From: REEB95 sp963762425
GTDB lineage: Bacteria > Pseudomonadota > Alphaproteobacteria > ATCC43930 > CGMCC-115725
DNA: 64,000 nt
NCBI GenBank assembly: GCA_963762425.1
Contig: CAVXKY010000024.1
Span: 1 to 64,000 of the forward strand
Direction of reading: 5' to 3'
The stretch's first letter is position 1; every line of letters starts with the position of its first letter. Positions 36,669-45,085 of this stretch are shown here, piece by piece. The notes beneath the pieces were generated by a model, which was not told where the DNA came from, made no database searches, and was given only the letters and a program-made list of their open reading frames with translations. The translations under genes and the position numbers were made by a program.

Positions 36669-39600
36669 ATGAATCAGCCCGATTTCATCCATCTGCGCGC
36701 GCACTCGGCCTATTCGCTGTCGGCGGGCGCGATCAAGATCAAGGCCTTGATCGAACTGTGCCGCCGCCACGCCATGCCGGCGGTGGCCATGACCGACTCG
36801 GGCAACCTCTTCGGCGCGCTGGAATTTGCGATCGCCGCCGCCGAATTGGGGGTGCAGCCGATCATCGGCTGCGAGCTGGGCCTCAGGCGCGCGGAAAGCG
36901 AAACCCATGGCCGCCTCGCCGCGCGTGTGGGCCCGGCGCTGCCGCCCGATCCGGTGGTGCTGCTGGTGCAAAATTCGGCGGGTTATCGGAATCTTTTAAA
37001 ACTGGTGAGCAAATCGCACCTCGAGACCGGCGCGGGCGAGGCGCCGCAGATCGATATCGGCGCGCTCGAAGGAATGAGCGAGGGGCTCATCTGCCTATCG
37101 GGCGGTCCGGGTGGTCCGGTCGGGCGGCTCCTGAACGAGGGCCAGGCCCCGGCGGCGCACGCCATGCTGAAGCGCCTCGCCGATATTTTCCCCGGCCGGT
37201 TCTATGTCGAGCTGATGCGCCACAATATCCCGGCCGAGGACCGCATCGAAGCGGCGCTGATCGAGCTCGCCTACCAACACAACCTGCCACTGCTGGCGAC
37301 CAACGACGTGTATTTCGCCAAGCGCGAGGATTACGCGGCGCATGACGTGCTGCTGTGCATCGCCCAAGGCACGACCATCGGCGATCCCAATCGCCGCCGT
37401 CTGACGCCCGAGCATTATTTCAAATCGGGCAAGGAAATGCGCATCGCCTTCGCCGATCTGCCCGAGGCCTGCGACAACACGGTGACGGTGGCGCGGCGTT
37501 GCGCCTTCATGCCCGAGGCGCATGAGCCGATCCTGCCGCCCTTCAAGAGCGAGTCGGGGCGCAACGAGGCCGAGGAGTTGAAGGCCACGGCGCTCGCCGG
37601 CTTGGCGCGGCGGCTCGAAACCCATGTCTTCCAGCCCGGGATGGACGAAGCCCAGCGCGAACAGGCGGCGCGGCCTTACCGCGAGCGGCTGCAATTCGAG
37701 CTCGACACCATCATCCCCATGGGCTTCGCGGGCTATTTCCTGATCGTCGCCGAGTTCATCCAATGGGCCAAATCCCAGAACATACCGGTGGGGCCGGGAC
37801 GCGGCTCGGGCGCGGGCTCGGTGGTGGCCTGGGCGCTCACCATCACCGATCTCGATCCGCTGCGCTTCGGCCTGCTGTTCGAACGCTTCCTCAATCCCGA
37901 GCGCGTGTCGATGCCCGATTTCGACATCGATTTCTGCCAGGACCGGCGCGACGAGGTCATCCATCACGTCCAGGAACGCTACGGCAGCGACCGGGTGGCG
38001 CAGATCATCACCTTCGGCAAGTTGCAGGCGCGCGCGGTGCTGCGCGACGTCGGCCGCGTCCTCGGCATGCCGTACGGCCAGGTCGACCGCATCTGCAAGC
38101 TGGTGCCCAACAACCCGGCGGCGCCGGTGACGCTGCAACAGGCGATCGACGCCGAGCCCGCCTTGCAGCAGATGCGCGCGGAAGACGAGACCGTGGACCG
38201 GCTCATGACCATCGCGCTCGAATTGGAAGGGCTTTACCGCCACGCCTCGACCCACGCCGCCGGCGTCGTCATCGGCGACCGGCCCTTGGACGAGCTGGTG
38301 CCGCTTTACCGCGATCCGCGCTCCTCCATGCATGTGACGCAGTTCAGCATGAAATACGTCGAGGCCGCCGGGCTGGTGAAGTTCGATTTCCTGGGCCTGA
38401 AGACGCTCACCGTCATCGCCCGCGCCCGCGAGCTGCTCGCCGAGCGCGGCATCGCACTCGACATCGACCATCTGCCCTTGGACGATCCCAAGACCTACGA
38501 ACTCCTCGGCCATGGCGACACGGTCGGCGTGTTCCAGCTCGAAGGCGCCGGCATGCGCGACATGTTGCGCAAGCTCCGCCCCGACCGCTTCGAGGACATC
38601 ATCGCGGTGAACGCGCTCTACCGCCCCGGCCCGATGGAAAATATCCCGCGCTATATCAGCGTGAGGCACGGGCTGGAAAAACCGGAATACATGCATCCCT
38701 CGCTCGAGCCCATCCTCGAGGAGACCCACGGCATCATCATCTACCAGGAACAGGTGATGGAGATCGCCAAGGTGCTGTCGGGTTATTCGCTGGGATCGGC
38801 CGATCTGCTGCGCCGCGCCATGGGCAAGAAGATCAAGGCCGAGATGGAGGCGCAGCGCCGGCAATTCATCGACGGCGCCAAGGCGCATGGCGTCAATGCC
38901 GCGCACGCCGAGCATATTTTCGAGCAGGTGGCGAAATTCGCCGGTTACGGCTTCAACAAATCCCATGCCGCGGCTTATGCGCTGGTGGGCTACCAGACGG
39001 CCTATCTCAAGGCCAATCACCCGGTCGAGTTCGTCGCCGCTTCCATGACCCTCGACCTCGGCAACACCGACAAGCTCAATGTCTTCCGCCAGGAATGCGC
39101 CCGGCTCGGCATCAAGATTCTTCCGCCCGACATCAACCGCTCCGACGCCGTCTTCTCGGTCGAGGATACGCCGCAAGGTCCCGCCATCCGCTACGCGCTC
39201 GCCGCGATCAAGGGCGTGGGCGCCTTGGCCATGAAAGCGACGGTGACGGAACGCAAGGCCAACGGCCCGTTCAAGGATCTGTTCGATTTCGCCCGGCGGC
39301 TCGATCCCAAGAGCTTCAACCGCCGCCAGTTCGAGAGCCTGATCAAGGCCGGCGCCTTCGACGCGCTCAACGCCAACCGGGCGCAAAGCTTCGCCGCCAT
39401 CGAGATGCTGCTGCGCCACGCGAGCGCCTCGGCCGACGACCGCGGCAGCGGTCAGGTCAGCCTGTTCGGCGGCGGCGGGGCGGGGCAGGGACCGGCGCCC
39501 GCCTTGCCGGCCGCCTCCGACTGGCCCACCGCCGAGCGGCTGCAAAAGGAGTTCGAGGCCATCGGCTTTTATCTGTCGAGCCATCCGCTCGACGCCTATG

Positions 39601-40154
39601 CCAAGAGCTTGGTGCGGCTCGGGATATCCTCCTATGCCGAGCTGCCGCGCCGGCTCGCGGGCGGCGGCGGCACGCGCCACCGGCTCGCCGGGGTGGTGAT
39701 CGGCAGCAAGGAGCGCACCTCGTCGCGCGGCAGCCGCTTCGCCTTCATCCAGCTCTCCGACATGAGCGGCGTCTACGAGGTGATGGCCTTCGCCGAGGTG
39801 CTGCGCGACAGCCGCGCGCTGCTGGAATCGGGCCAGCCGCTGCTGGTGACGGCCGATGTGCGCACCGAGGGCGATACCATGCGCCTCACCGCGCAGCGTT
39901 TCGAGGCGCTGGACAAGGTCGCGGCCGGCGCCGTGGCCGGGCTCAAGGTGGTGCTGAGCGCGGATTCGGCGCTGGCGCCGTTCAAGGCGATGATGGCGGG
40001 CGAGGGCGGCGGGCGCGGCCGGGTGAGCGTGGTGGTGCCGCTCAAGGCCGAGCGCGAGGTCGAGATCGCGCTGCCGGGCGGCTTCAAGGTGACGCCGCGC
40101 CTGACCGCCGCGGTGGCGGCCATTCCCGGCGTGCTCGAGGCCCAGGAAATCTGA
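36669..40154 (+). CDS. dnaE: DNA polymerase III subunit alpha
   Basis: 1161 aa replicative polymerase of the DnaE1 type. PHP domain at the N-terminus (FIHLRAHSAYSLSAGAIKI, in which HLRxHS replaces HLRVHS). Palm catalytic acids in PDFDIDFCQDRRDE (Asp417, Asp419), GPGRGSGAGSVVAWALTITDL, the finger motif GKKIKAEMEAQR, and GYGFNKSHAAAYALVGYQTAYL in two adjacent motifs. An OB domain lies near residue 1010 and the tau-binding tail at the end. Follows the TA/hypothetical insertion; in relatives it directly follows lolD, so the 1.3 kb between has been inserted there. Confidence 0.96.
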   Translation: MNQPDFIHLRAHSAYSLSAGAIKIKALIELCRRHAMPAVAMTDSGNLFGALEFAIAAAELGVQPIIGCELGLRRAESETHGRLAARVGPALPPDPVVLLVQNSAGYRNLLKLVSKSHLETGAGEAPQIDIGALEGMSEGLICLSGGPGGPVGRLLNEGQAPAAHAMLKRLADIFPGRFYVELMRHNIPAEDRIEAALIELAYQHNLPLLATNDVYFAKREDYAAHDVLLCIAQGTTIGDPNRRRLTPEHYFKSGKEMRIAFADLPEACDNTVTVARRCAFMPEAHEPILPPFKSESGRNEAEELKATALAGLARRLETHVFQPGMDEAQREQAARPYRERLQFELDTIIPMGFAGYFLIVAEFIQWAKSQNIPVGPGRGSGAGSVVAWALTITDLDPLRFGLLFERFLNPERVSMPDFDIDFCQDRRDEVIHHVQERYGSDRVAQIITFGKLQARAVLRDVGRVLGMPYGQVDRICKLVPNNPAAPVTLQQAIDAEPALQQMRAEDETVDRLMTIALELEGLYRHASTHAAGVVIGDRPLDELVPLYRDPRSSMHVTQFSMKYVEAAGLVKFDFLGLKTLTVIARARELLAERGIALDIDHLPLDDPKTYELLGHGDTVGVFQLEGAGMRDMLRKLRPDRFEDIIAVNALYRPGPMENIPRYISVRHGLEKPEYMHPSLEPILEETHGIIIYQEQVMEIAKVLSGYSLGSADLLRRAMGKKIKAEMEAQRRQFIDGAKAHGVNAAHAEHIFEQVAKFAGYGFNKSHAAAYALVGYQTAYLKANHPVEFVAASMTLDLGNTDKLNVFRQECARLGIKILPPDINRSDAVFSVEDTPQGPAIRYALAAIKGVGALAMKATVTERKANGPFKDLFDFARRLDPKSFNRRQFESLIKAGAFDALNANRAQSFAAIEMLLRHASASADDRGSGQVSLFGGGGAGQGPAPALPAASDWPTAERLQKEFEAIGFYLSSHPLDAYAKSLVRLGISSYAELPRRLAGGGGTRHRLAGVVIGSKERTSSRGSRFAFIQLSDMSGVYEVMAFAEVLRDSRALLESGQPLLVTADVRTEGDTMRLTAQRFEALDKVAAGAVAGLKVVLSADSALAPFKAMMAGEGGGRGRVSVVVPLKAEREVEIALPGGFKVTPRLTAAVAAIPGVLEAQEI

Positions 40155-40466
40155 GCCATGCAAAGACGTCATTGCGAGGAGCACAGCGACGAGGCAATCC
40201 GGTCTCGTTCTTTAAGCCGCCCGCCGGTTTCGTCGCCCGGCTTTACGCGCCGGTTTCGTCCCAGACAAGAAGTCCGACGCTTTATTAATGAATTCGTTCT
40301 TCACTTGACATGGCACGTTAACTATTATGGTCTTTGAATTCTATATTTCGTCTTGATTGTGGAATTTTGGCTTGCATTAGGATTACTTCCGTTTATATTA
40401 ACCCCCACGATAATAACCTTAACGGCGCCGATCAACGACGCCGGATTTAGCGGGGGTTGGTTTCCG
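40155..40466. other. intergenic region with a dispersed-repeat hairpin and an AT-rich patch
   Basis: Contains the repeat at 40167-40200, then an unusually AT-rich stretch (about 40280-40430). A frame from a TTG at 40353 continues into the next gene and would add 38 hydrophobic residues, but it has no ribosome site. I see no RNA gene or clear promoter. Confidence 0.6.
40167..40200. repeat. dispersed palindromic repeat of alphaproteobacterial type
   Basis: CGTCATTGCGAGGAGCACAG and the adjoining CGACGAGGCAATCC match a short intergenic repeat common in alphaproteobacteria. ATTGC and GCAAT arms can pair. Only one copy was found in this window. Confidence 0.6.
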
Positions 40467-40772
40467 ATGGCTGGTCGCAACAGTGGCATGCAAAGCCGCC
40501 CGGGATGGGTTCTCGAACCCGATCTCGATCCGGTCGACGAGCAGTTGCGCCGGCGCCGCTGGCGCATCCTGCGGGCCGTGCTGCCGATGGGCCACGGGCT
40601 CGATCCCTTGCCGACCTGGGTCAAGACGCCGGAGCAATTCATCGGCTGGCTGATCGGCCGCTTGAGCCCGGCGGGGCTCAGGACCTATTTCGAGGATCTC
40701 GAGGGAATCGCCAAGCAGACCTGCGACCTCGAGCTGCTGCGGCTGGCGCGCCGCTATCAGGGCCAGCGCTAA
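40467..40772 (+). CDS. hypothetical protein, about 101 aa
   Basis: Starts at ATG 40467 after a GGGGG run. Sequence is soluble and helical: DEQLRRRRWRILRAVLPMGHGLDPLPTW in two segments, then FIGWLIGRLSPAGLRTYF and LELLRLARRYQGQR. I recognise no family. Codon use matches the core genome, in contrast to the AT-rich DNA before it, which argues for this start and against the TTG at 40353. Confidence 0.6.
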   Translation: MAGRNSGMQSRPGWVLEPDLDPVDEQLRRRRWRILRAVLPMGHGLDPLPTWVKTPEQFIGWLIGRLSPAGLRTYFEDLEGIAKQTCDLELLRLARRYQGQR

Positions 40773-40820
40773 GGCCCGTCTTAAAGCCGGTTATATCCGC
40801 CGCGCGCCGCGTCTTGGCGC

Positions 40821-40849
40821 TTGAGTCAAGGCGCCGGACCTCTCTAAGC
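40821..40849 (+). promoter_or_regulatory. promoter of hspQ
   Basis: TTGAGT (40821-40826), 17 bp, CTAAGC (40844-40849). The -10 ends only 7 bp before the hspQ ATG, and no Shine-Dalgarno sequence is present, so the mRNA may be leaderless. Confidence 0.5.
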
Positions 40850-40856
40850 TCGGATC

Positions 40857-41198
40857 ATGAGTCCGCAGATTCTCCGCCAAGCCAAGTTTTCCGTCGGCCA
40901 GATCGTCCGCCACCGGCTCTTTCCGTTCCGCGGCGTCATCTATGACGTCGACCCGACCTTCAGCAACACCGAGGAGTGGTATCAGTCGATTCCGGCCGAA
41001 CGCCGGCCGTCGAAGGACCAGCCCTTCTATCACCTGCTGGCGCAGAACGCCCAGGGCGGCCCCTACGAAGCCTATGTCTCGGAGCAGAACCTGCTGCCCG
41101 ATGCCGAGAACGGCCCGATCGTCCATCCGATGATCGATGTCATGTTCGAGAAGATCGCGGGCGACCACTATGTGCTGCGCCCGCAACGCCGGCAGTAG
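40857..41198 (+). CDS. hspQ: heat shock protein HspQ
   Basis: 113 aa. YccV/hemimethylated-DNA-binding fold: AKFSVGQIVRHRLFPFRGVI and DVDPTF, then QPFYHLLA and YVSEQNLLPD. In E. coli HspQ is a specificity factor for Lon and destabilises DnaA. Lon is also encoded in this window, 30 kb away. Single gene, convergent with the glycosyltransferase. Confidence 0.92.
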   Translation: MSPQILRQAKFSVGQIVRHRLFPFRGVIYDVDPTFSNTEEWYQSIPAERRPSKDQPFYHLLAQNAQGGPYEAYVSEQNLLPDAENGPIVHPMIDVMFEKIAGDHYVLRPQRRQ

Positions 41199-41209
41199 CT
41201 CCGCCGGTT

Positions 41210-42344
41210 CTAGCCGCGCTTCCAGGTGAAGACCGAGGACACGGCGTAGTTCCACACCGAGCCCACGATCACGCCGGCGACGCCGGCCAGCCACCAGATC
41301 TGCCGCCAATTGTAGAAGAAGGCGGCGAGGCCGACATTGGCCACCGCGCCGATCGAGCAGATGAGATAGAAGGAAAGCAGCCCGCGGATCAGGCGCAGCC
41401 CCTTCAGGCGCTGGTCGCGATAGGTGAAGAGGTTGTTGAGGAAGAAGTTCGAGGTCATCGCCACCATGGTGGCGACGGTTTGCGCCACGATGAAGCTGAA
41501 TCCGCCGAGAGTGAGGCCGGTGCACAAGGTCGTCAGGTGAACGATCAGGCCCAGGCCGCCGATCAGGGCGAAGAGCGCGAAGCGCACCGGGACGATGTGC
41601 CCGACCAGCTTGTCGGCCAGCAGCATGCCGAATTCCCACGCCACCATGGTGTCGAGCTTGCTTTCGCCGTAACGCCGCAGGCGGAATTCATAGGGCAGTT
41701 CCTTGAAACGCGGCGGCTCCGGCGAGGAGGCCATCAGGTCGAGCAGGATCTTGAAGCCCTGGCCCGACAGTTTGCGCATCGCGCGCTCGAATAGCTCGCG
41801 CTTCAGCATGAAGAAGCCGCTCATCGGGTCGGCGATCTTCGGCCTTGCAGATCATGCGCGAGAGCTTGATGGCGAAACCGCTGATGTTGGCCCGCGTGCT
41901 GTTCCATTGGCCGATGCCGCCGCCGTCGACATAGCGCGAACCGATCACCAGGTCGTAAGGCTCGTCGCGCAAGGACGACAGCATCGCCGGCAGGATGGCT
42001 TCGTCGTGCTGGAGATCGGCGTCCATCACCGCGATATAGGGCGAGGTCGAAGCCAGGATGCCCTCGATACAGGCGGTCGAAAGGCCGCGCCGACCGATGC
42101 GTTGCAGGCAGCGCACGCGCGGGTCGATCCGGCCGATCTCGCGCACTTCCTCGGGCGTGCCGTCGCGGGAATCATCGTCGACGAAGATCACTTCCCAGCG
42201 CGTGGCCCCGAGCGCCAGTTCGAGCCGTTCCAGGAGCGGCGCGATGTTTTCGCGCTCGTTGAGGGTCGGGATCACCAGGGTGAGTTCGGGCGCCTTGGAC
42301 GCCATCGGCCGCGGTTCCATCCTGTGCGCCAGGGCTTCGCTCAT
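41210..42344 (-). CDS. polyprenol-phosphate glycosyltransferase with GtrA domain, one frameshift
   Basis: 377 aa after correction. N-terminal GT2 domain of the dolichol-phosphate mannose synthase type: LTLVIPTLNERENIAPLLERL, FVDDDSRDGT and AVMDADLQHDEA (metal-binding DAD). An amphipathic segment and a GtrA domain of four membrane helices follow (FALFALIGGLGLIVHL to VWNYAVSSVFTW). One extra base near 41838 breaks the frame in MICKAEIADPMSGFFM. GT2-GtrA fusions make polyprenyl-P-hexose and flip or organise it in the membrane for glycan modification. Probably serves the surface polysaccharide with the GDP-fucose genes behind it. Confidence 0.88.
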
Positions 42345-42479
42345 AACTCAGTGTTTCTCCTTGTTCCTCAATACCTTATTCCCCAGGCCCGCCACAAGAA
42401 CATTGCGTGACTCCAGCGTGTCAAATCGCCCGTTCTGTCGTAGGATCGCCGCCGCCAATCAAGGAGACTCGCCGCAGCC

Positions 42480-43535
42480 ATGGCCAAACGCGCGCTGATC
42501 ACCGGTATCACCGGCCAGGACGGCTCCTATTTGACCGAATTCCTGTTAGGAAAAGGTTACGAAGTCCACGGTATGTTGCGCCGATCGAGCCTGTTCAACA
42601 CCGACCGGATCGACCACCTCTATCACGACCCCCATGTTACGGGCGCCAATCTCAGCTTGCATTACGGCGACCTGACCGACGCCACGGCGCTGCGCCGGGT
42701 GTTCGAAGGGGTGCAGCCGGACGAGGTCTATAACCTCGGCGCGCAAAGCCATGTGAAGGTGTCGTTCGAGATTCCCGAATACACCGCCGATGTCGACGCG
42801 CTCGGGACATTGCGCCTCCTGGAGACCATGCGCGATCACGTCGCCCACGGCAATCGCAAGTTGCGGCTCTACCAGGCGGGCTCCTCCGAGATGTTCGGCG
42901 CGGCCAAGCCGCCGCAGAACGAGCAGACGCCGTTTTATCCGCGCAGTCCTTATGCCGTGAGCAAGGTGGCGGCGCATTGGTACGCGGTCAATTACCGCGA
43001 GGCCTACGGCCTGTTCATCGCCAACGGCATCCTGTTCAACCACGAAAGCCCGAAGCGCGGCGAAACCTTCGTTTCCCGCAAGGTGACCCGCGCGGTCGGG
43101 CGCATCAAGGAAGGGCTGCAGGAAAAGGTCTTCCTCGGCAATCTCGAAGCCAAGCGCGACTGGGGCTTCGCCGGCGATTACGTCGAGGCGATGTGGCTGA
43201 TGCTGCAACAGGACAAGGCCGAGGACTACGTCATCGCCACCGGGCAATCCCACAGCGTGCGCGAACTGGCCGAAATCGCCTTCGCCGCCGCCGGGCTCGA
43301 CTGGAAGAAGCATGTCGAGATCGACAAGCGCTACTTGCGGCCCACCGAAGTCGATGCCTTGCAGGGCGATCCGTCCAAGGCGCAGAGGCAGCTTGGCTGG
43401 CGCGCGCGCGTCGGCTTCAAGGACCTGATCGTGATGATGGTGAAGCACGATCTCGACCTGGCGCGGCGCGAGAAGACGCTCAAGCAAGCGGGCTATGACG
43501 GGCCGGCGCGCGGCGCCGCTTCGGCCGGGGTTTGA
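42480..43535 (+). CDS. gmd: GDP-mannose 4,6-dehydratase
   Basis: 351 aa extended SDR. ALITGITGQDGSYLTEFLL binds NADP, NLGAQSHVKVSFE is the family signature, catalytic Tyr-Lys is in YPRSPYAVSKVAAHWYAVNY, and FNHESPKRGETFVSRKVTRA follows. Makes GDP-4-keto-6-deoxymannose from GDP-mannose. Overlaps the next gene by TTGA. Confidence 0.96.
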   Translation: MAKRALITGITGQDGSYLTEFLLGKGYEVHGMLRRSSLFNTDRIDHLYHDPHVTGANLSLHYGDLTDATALRRVFEGVQPDEVYNLGAQSHVKVSFEIPEYTADVDALGTLRLLETMRDHVAHGNRKLRLYQAGSSEMFGAAKPPQNEQTPFYPRSPYAVSKVAAHWYAVNYREAYGLFIANGILFNHESPKRGETFVSRKVTRAVGRIKEGLQEKVFLGNLEAKRDWGFAGDYVEAMWLMLQQDKAEDYVIATGQSHSVRELAEIAFAAAGLDWKKHVEIDKRYLRPTEVDALQGDPSKAQRQLGWRARVGFKDLIVMMVKHDLDLARREKTLKQAGYDGPARGAASAGV

Positions 43536-44509
43536 GCTTGGCCAGTCCCAAACCAGTTTCCAGGGCCGTGCCGGTGATATTTCCGCTGGCCGGGCGGCGC
43601 GTCGCCGTGGCCGGGTCGGGCGGCATGGTCGGCGGCGCGCTGGTGCGGCGCCTCGGCAGCCAGCATTGCGAGGTGCTGGACTTGAAGCGCGGTGATGGCG
43701 ACATGCGCCGCCAGGCGGCGGTCGAGACCTGGATCAAGAAGGCCAAGCCCGACGCGATCTTCATCGCCGCGGCGACGGTGGGCGGCATTCTCGCCAATTC
43801 GACCCGGCCGGCGGAATTCCTCTACGACAATCTGATGATAGCATCCAATCTGATCGAGGCGGCGCGCCAGCAAGGCGTCAAGAAAGTTATGTTCCTGGGA
43901 TCCTCCTGCATCTATCCGCGCTTGGCCGAACAGCCGGTGGTCGAGGAAGCGTTGCTCACCGGGCCGCTGGAGCCGACCAATGAATGGTACGCCGTGGCCA
44001 AGATCGCCGGCTTGAAGCTGTGCGCGGCTTATCGCCGGCAATGGGGCTGCGATTTCATCTCCGCCCAGCCGACCAATCTCTACGGTCCCGGCGACACCTT
44101 CGATTTGCAGGCGAGCCACGTCATTCCGGCGTTGATGCTCAAATGCCACCGCGCCAAACAGGACAATGCGCCGAGCGTCGAAATCTGGGGCACCGGCAAG
44201 CCGCGGCGCGAATTTCTCCATGTCGACGATCTGGCCGACGCGCTGGTGTTCCTGATGGAGCGCTATACCGGCGAAAGCCACGTCAATGTCGGTTGGGGCG
44301 AGGACGTCACGATCGCCGAGTTGGCCAAGCTGGTGGCCGGAGCGGTCGGGTTCAAGGGCGCGTTCCGCTTCGACAAATCGAAGCCCGATGGCTCGCCGCA
44401 GAAGCTTTTGGACGTGGCCAAGATGGACGCCATGGGCTGGCGGCCGCGCATCCATTTGAAGGAAGGGCTGGCCGACACCTACAAGTGGTTTCTGGAGCAC
44501 GCGGCATGA
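43532..44509 (+). CDS. fcl: GDP-L-fucose synthase
   Basis: 325 aa from a TTG that overlaps the gmd stop; a GTG at 43568 is an alternative. Rossmann motif AVAGSGGMVGGALVRRL, SSCIYPRLAEQPVVEEALL, catalytic YAVAKIAGLKLC, and PTNLYGPGD. Epimerises and reduces the Gmd product to GDP-L-fucose, so the pair provides fucose for a surface glycan. The Rossmann loop has GSGGMVG where GATGxxG or GHxGMVG is usual, still within the family. Confidence 0.94.
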   Translation: MSLASPKPVSRAVPVIFPLAGRRVAVAGSGGMVGGALVRRLGSQHCEVLDLKRGDGDMRRQAAVETWIKKAKPDAIFIAAATVGGILANSTRPAEFLYDNLMIASNLIEAARQQGVKKVMFLGSSCIYPRLAEQPVVEEALLTGPLEPTNEWYAVAKIAGLKLCAAYRRQWGCDFISAQPTNLYGPGDTFDLQASHVIPALMLKCHRAKQDNAPSVEIWGTGKPRREFLHVDDLADALVFLMERYTGESHVNVGWGEDVTIAELAKLVAGAVGFKGAFRFDKSKPDGSPQKLLDVAKMDAMGWRPRIHLKEGLADTYKWFLEHAA

Positions 44510-45081
44510 GCCAAGGCACCGTCCGCCGCAAGGACAAGGAGATGAGCGGGCCCGAGGTCGAAGACCTGCTGGGACGCGCTAGCCTGGCGCATTTCGGCAC
44601 GGTCGGCGTGGACGGCCAGCCTTACGTGGTGCCCAATCTGTTCGTCTATGCCGAGGGCAAGGTCTATCTCCACACCACCACCGCGTCGGGCCACTTCAAG
44701 CAGAATGTCGGGCACAATCCGCGCATCTCCTTCGAGATCGCCGAGATGGGACAGGTCTTTCCCTATGGCGAGTTCGAATGCGACACCACGGTGAGCTATG
44801 CCAGCGTGGTGGGCTTCGGCACGGTGCGCATCGAAACCGACCGCGCGGCCAAGGCGCTGTTCTTCGACCGCTTCATGGCCAAATACGCCGATCCCAAATG
44901 GCAAGCCAGGCCCAAGGGCTTCTATCCGCGGCTCGATGAAGTGACGGTCTACGCCATCGAGGTGGCGCGGCTTACCGGCAAGAAAGGCCCGCTGCCCGGA
45001 TTGTCCGATCAATGGCCGGCCAAGAACATGACCAAATCGCCCGGTGTCAAGGCGCCGGCCAAGGCGCCGGAAGGACACTGA
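44506..45081 (+). CDS. pyridoxamine 5'-phosphate oxidase-fold protein (NimA/FMN-binding split barrel)
   Basis: 191 aa. MSGPEVEDLLGRASLAHFGTVG followed by DGQPYVVPNLFVYAEGKVYLHT (in adjoining motifs), SGHFKQNVGHNPRISFEIAE and YASVVGFGTVRI are typical of the FMN-binding split barrel related to NimA. May reduce nitro or quinone-type compounds, or bind heme/F420-like cofactors; the true PdxH motifs are not present. The C-terminal Lys/Pro/Ala tail is low-complexity. Start overlaps the fcl stop (ATGA). Confidence 0.8.
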   Translation: MSQGTVRRKDKEMSGPEVEDLLGRASLAHFGTVGVDGQPYVVPNLFVYAEGKVYLHTTTASGHFKQNVGHNPRISFEIAEMGQVFPYGEFECDTTVSYASVVGFGTVRIETDRAAKALFFDRFMAKYADPKWQARPKGFYPRLDEVTVYAIEVARLTGKKGPLPGLSDQWPAKNMTKSPGVKAPAKAPEGH

Positions 45082-45085
45082 GAAG

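Noticed and set aside
37095..40184. 1029-codon open frame on the minus strand
   Set aside because: Antisense of dnaE, which is unambiguous on the plus strand.
40305..40328. TTGACA and TATTAT as a promoter in the gap after dnaE
   Set aside because: Only 12 bp separate the hexamers, too close for sigma-70.
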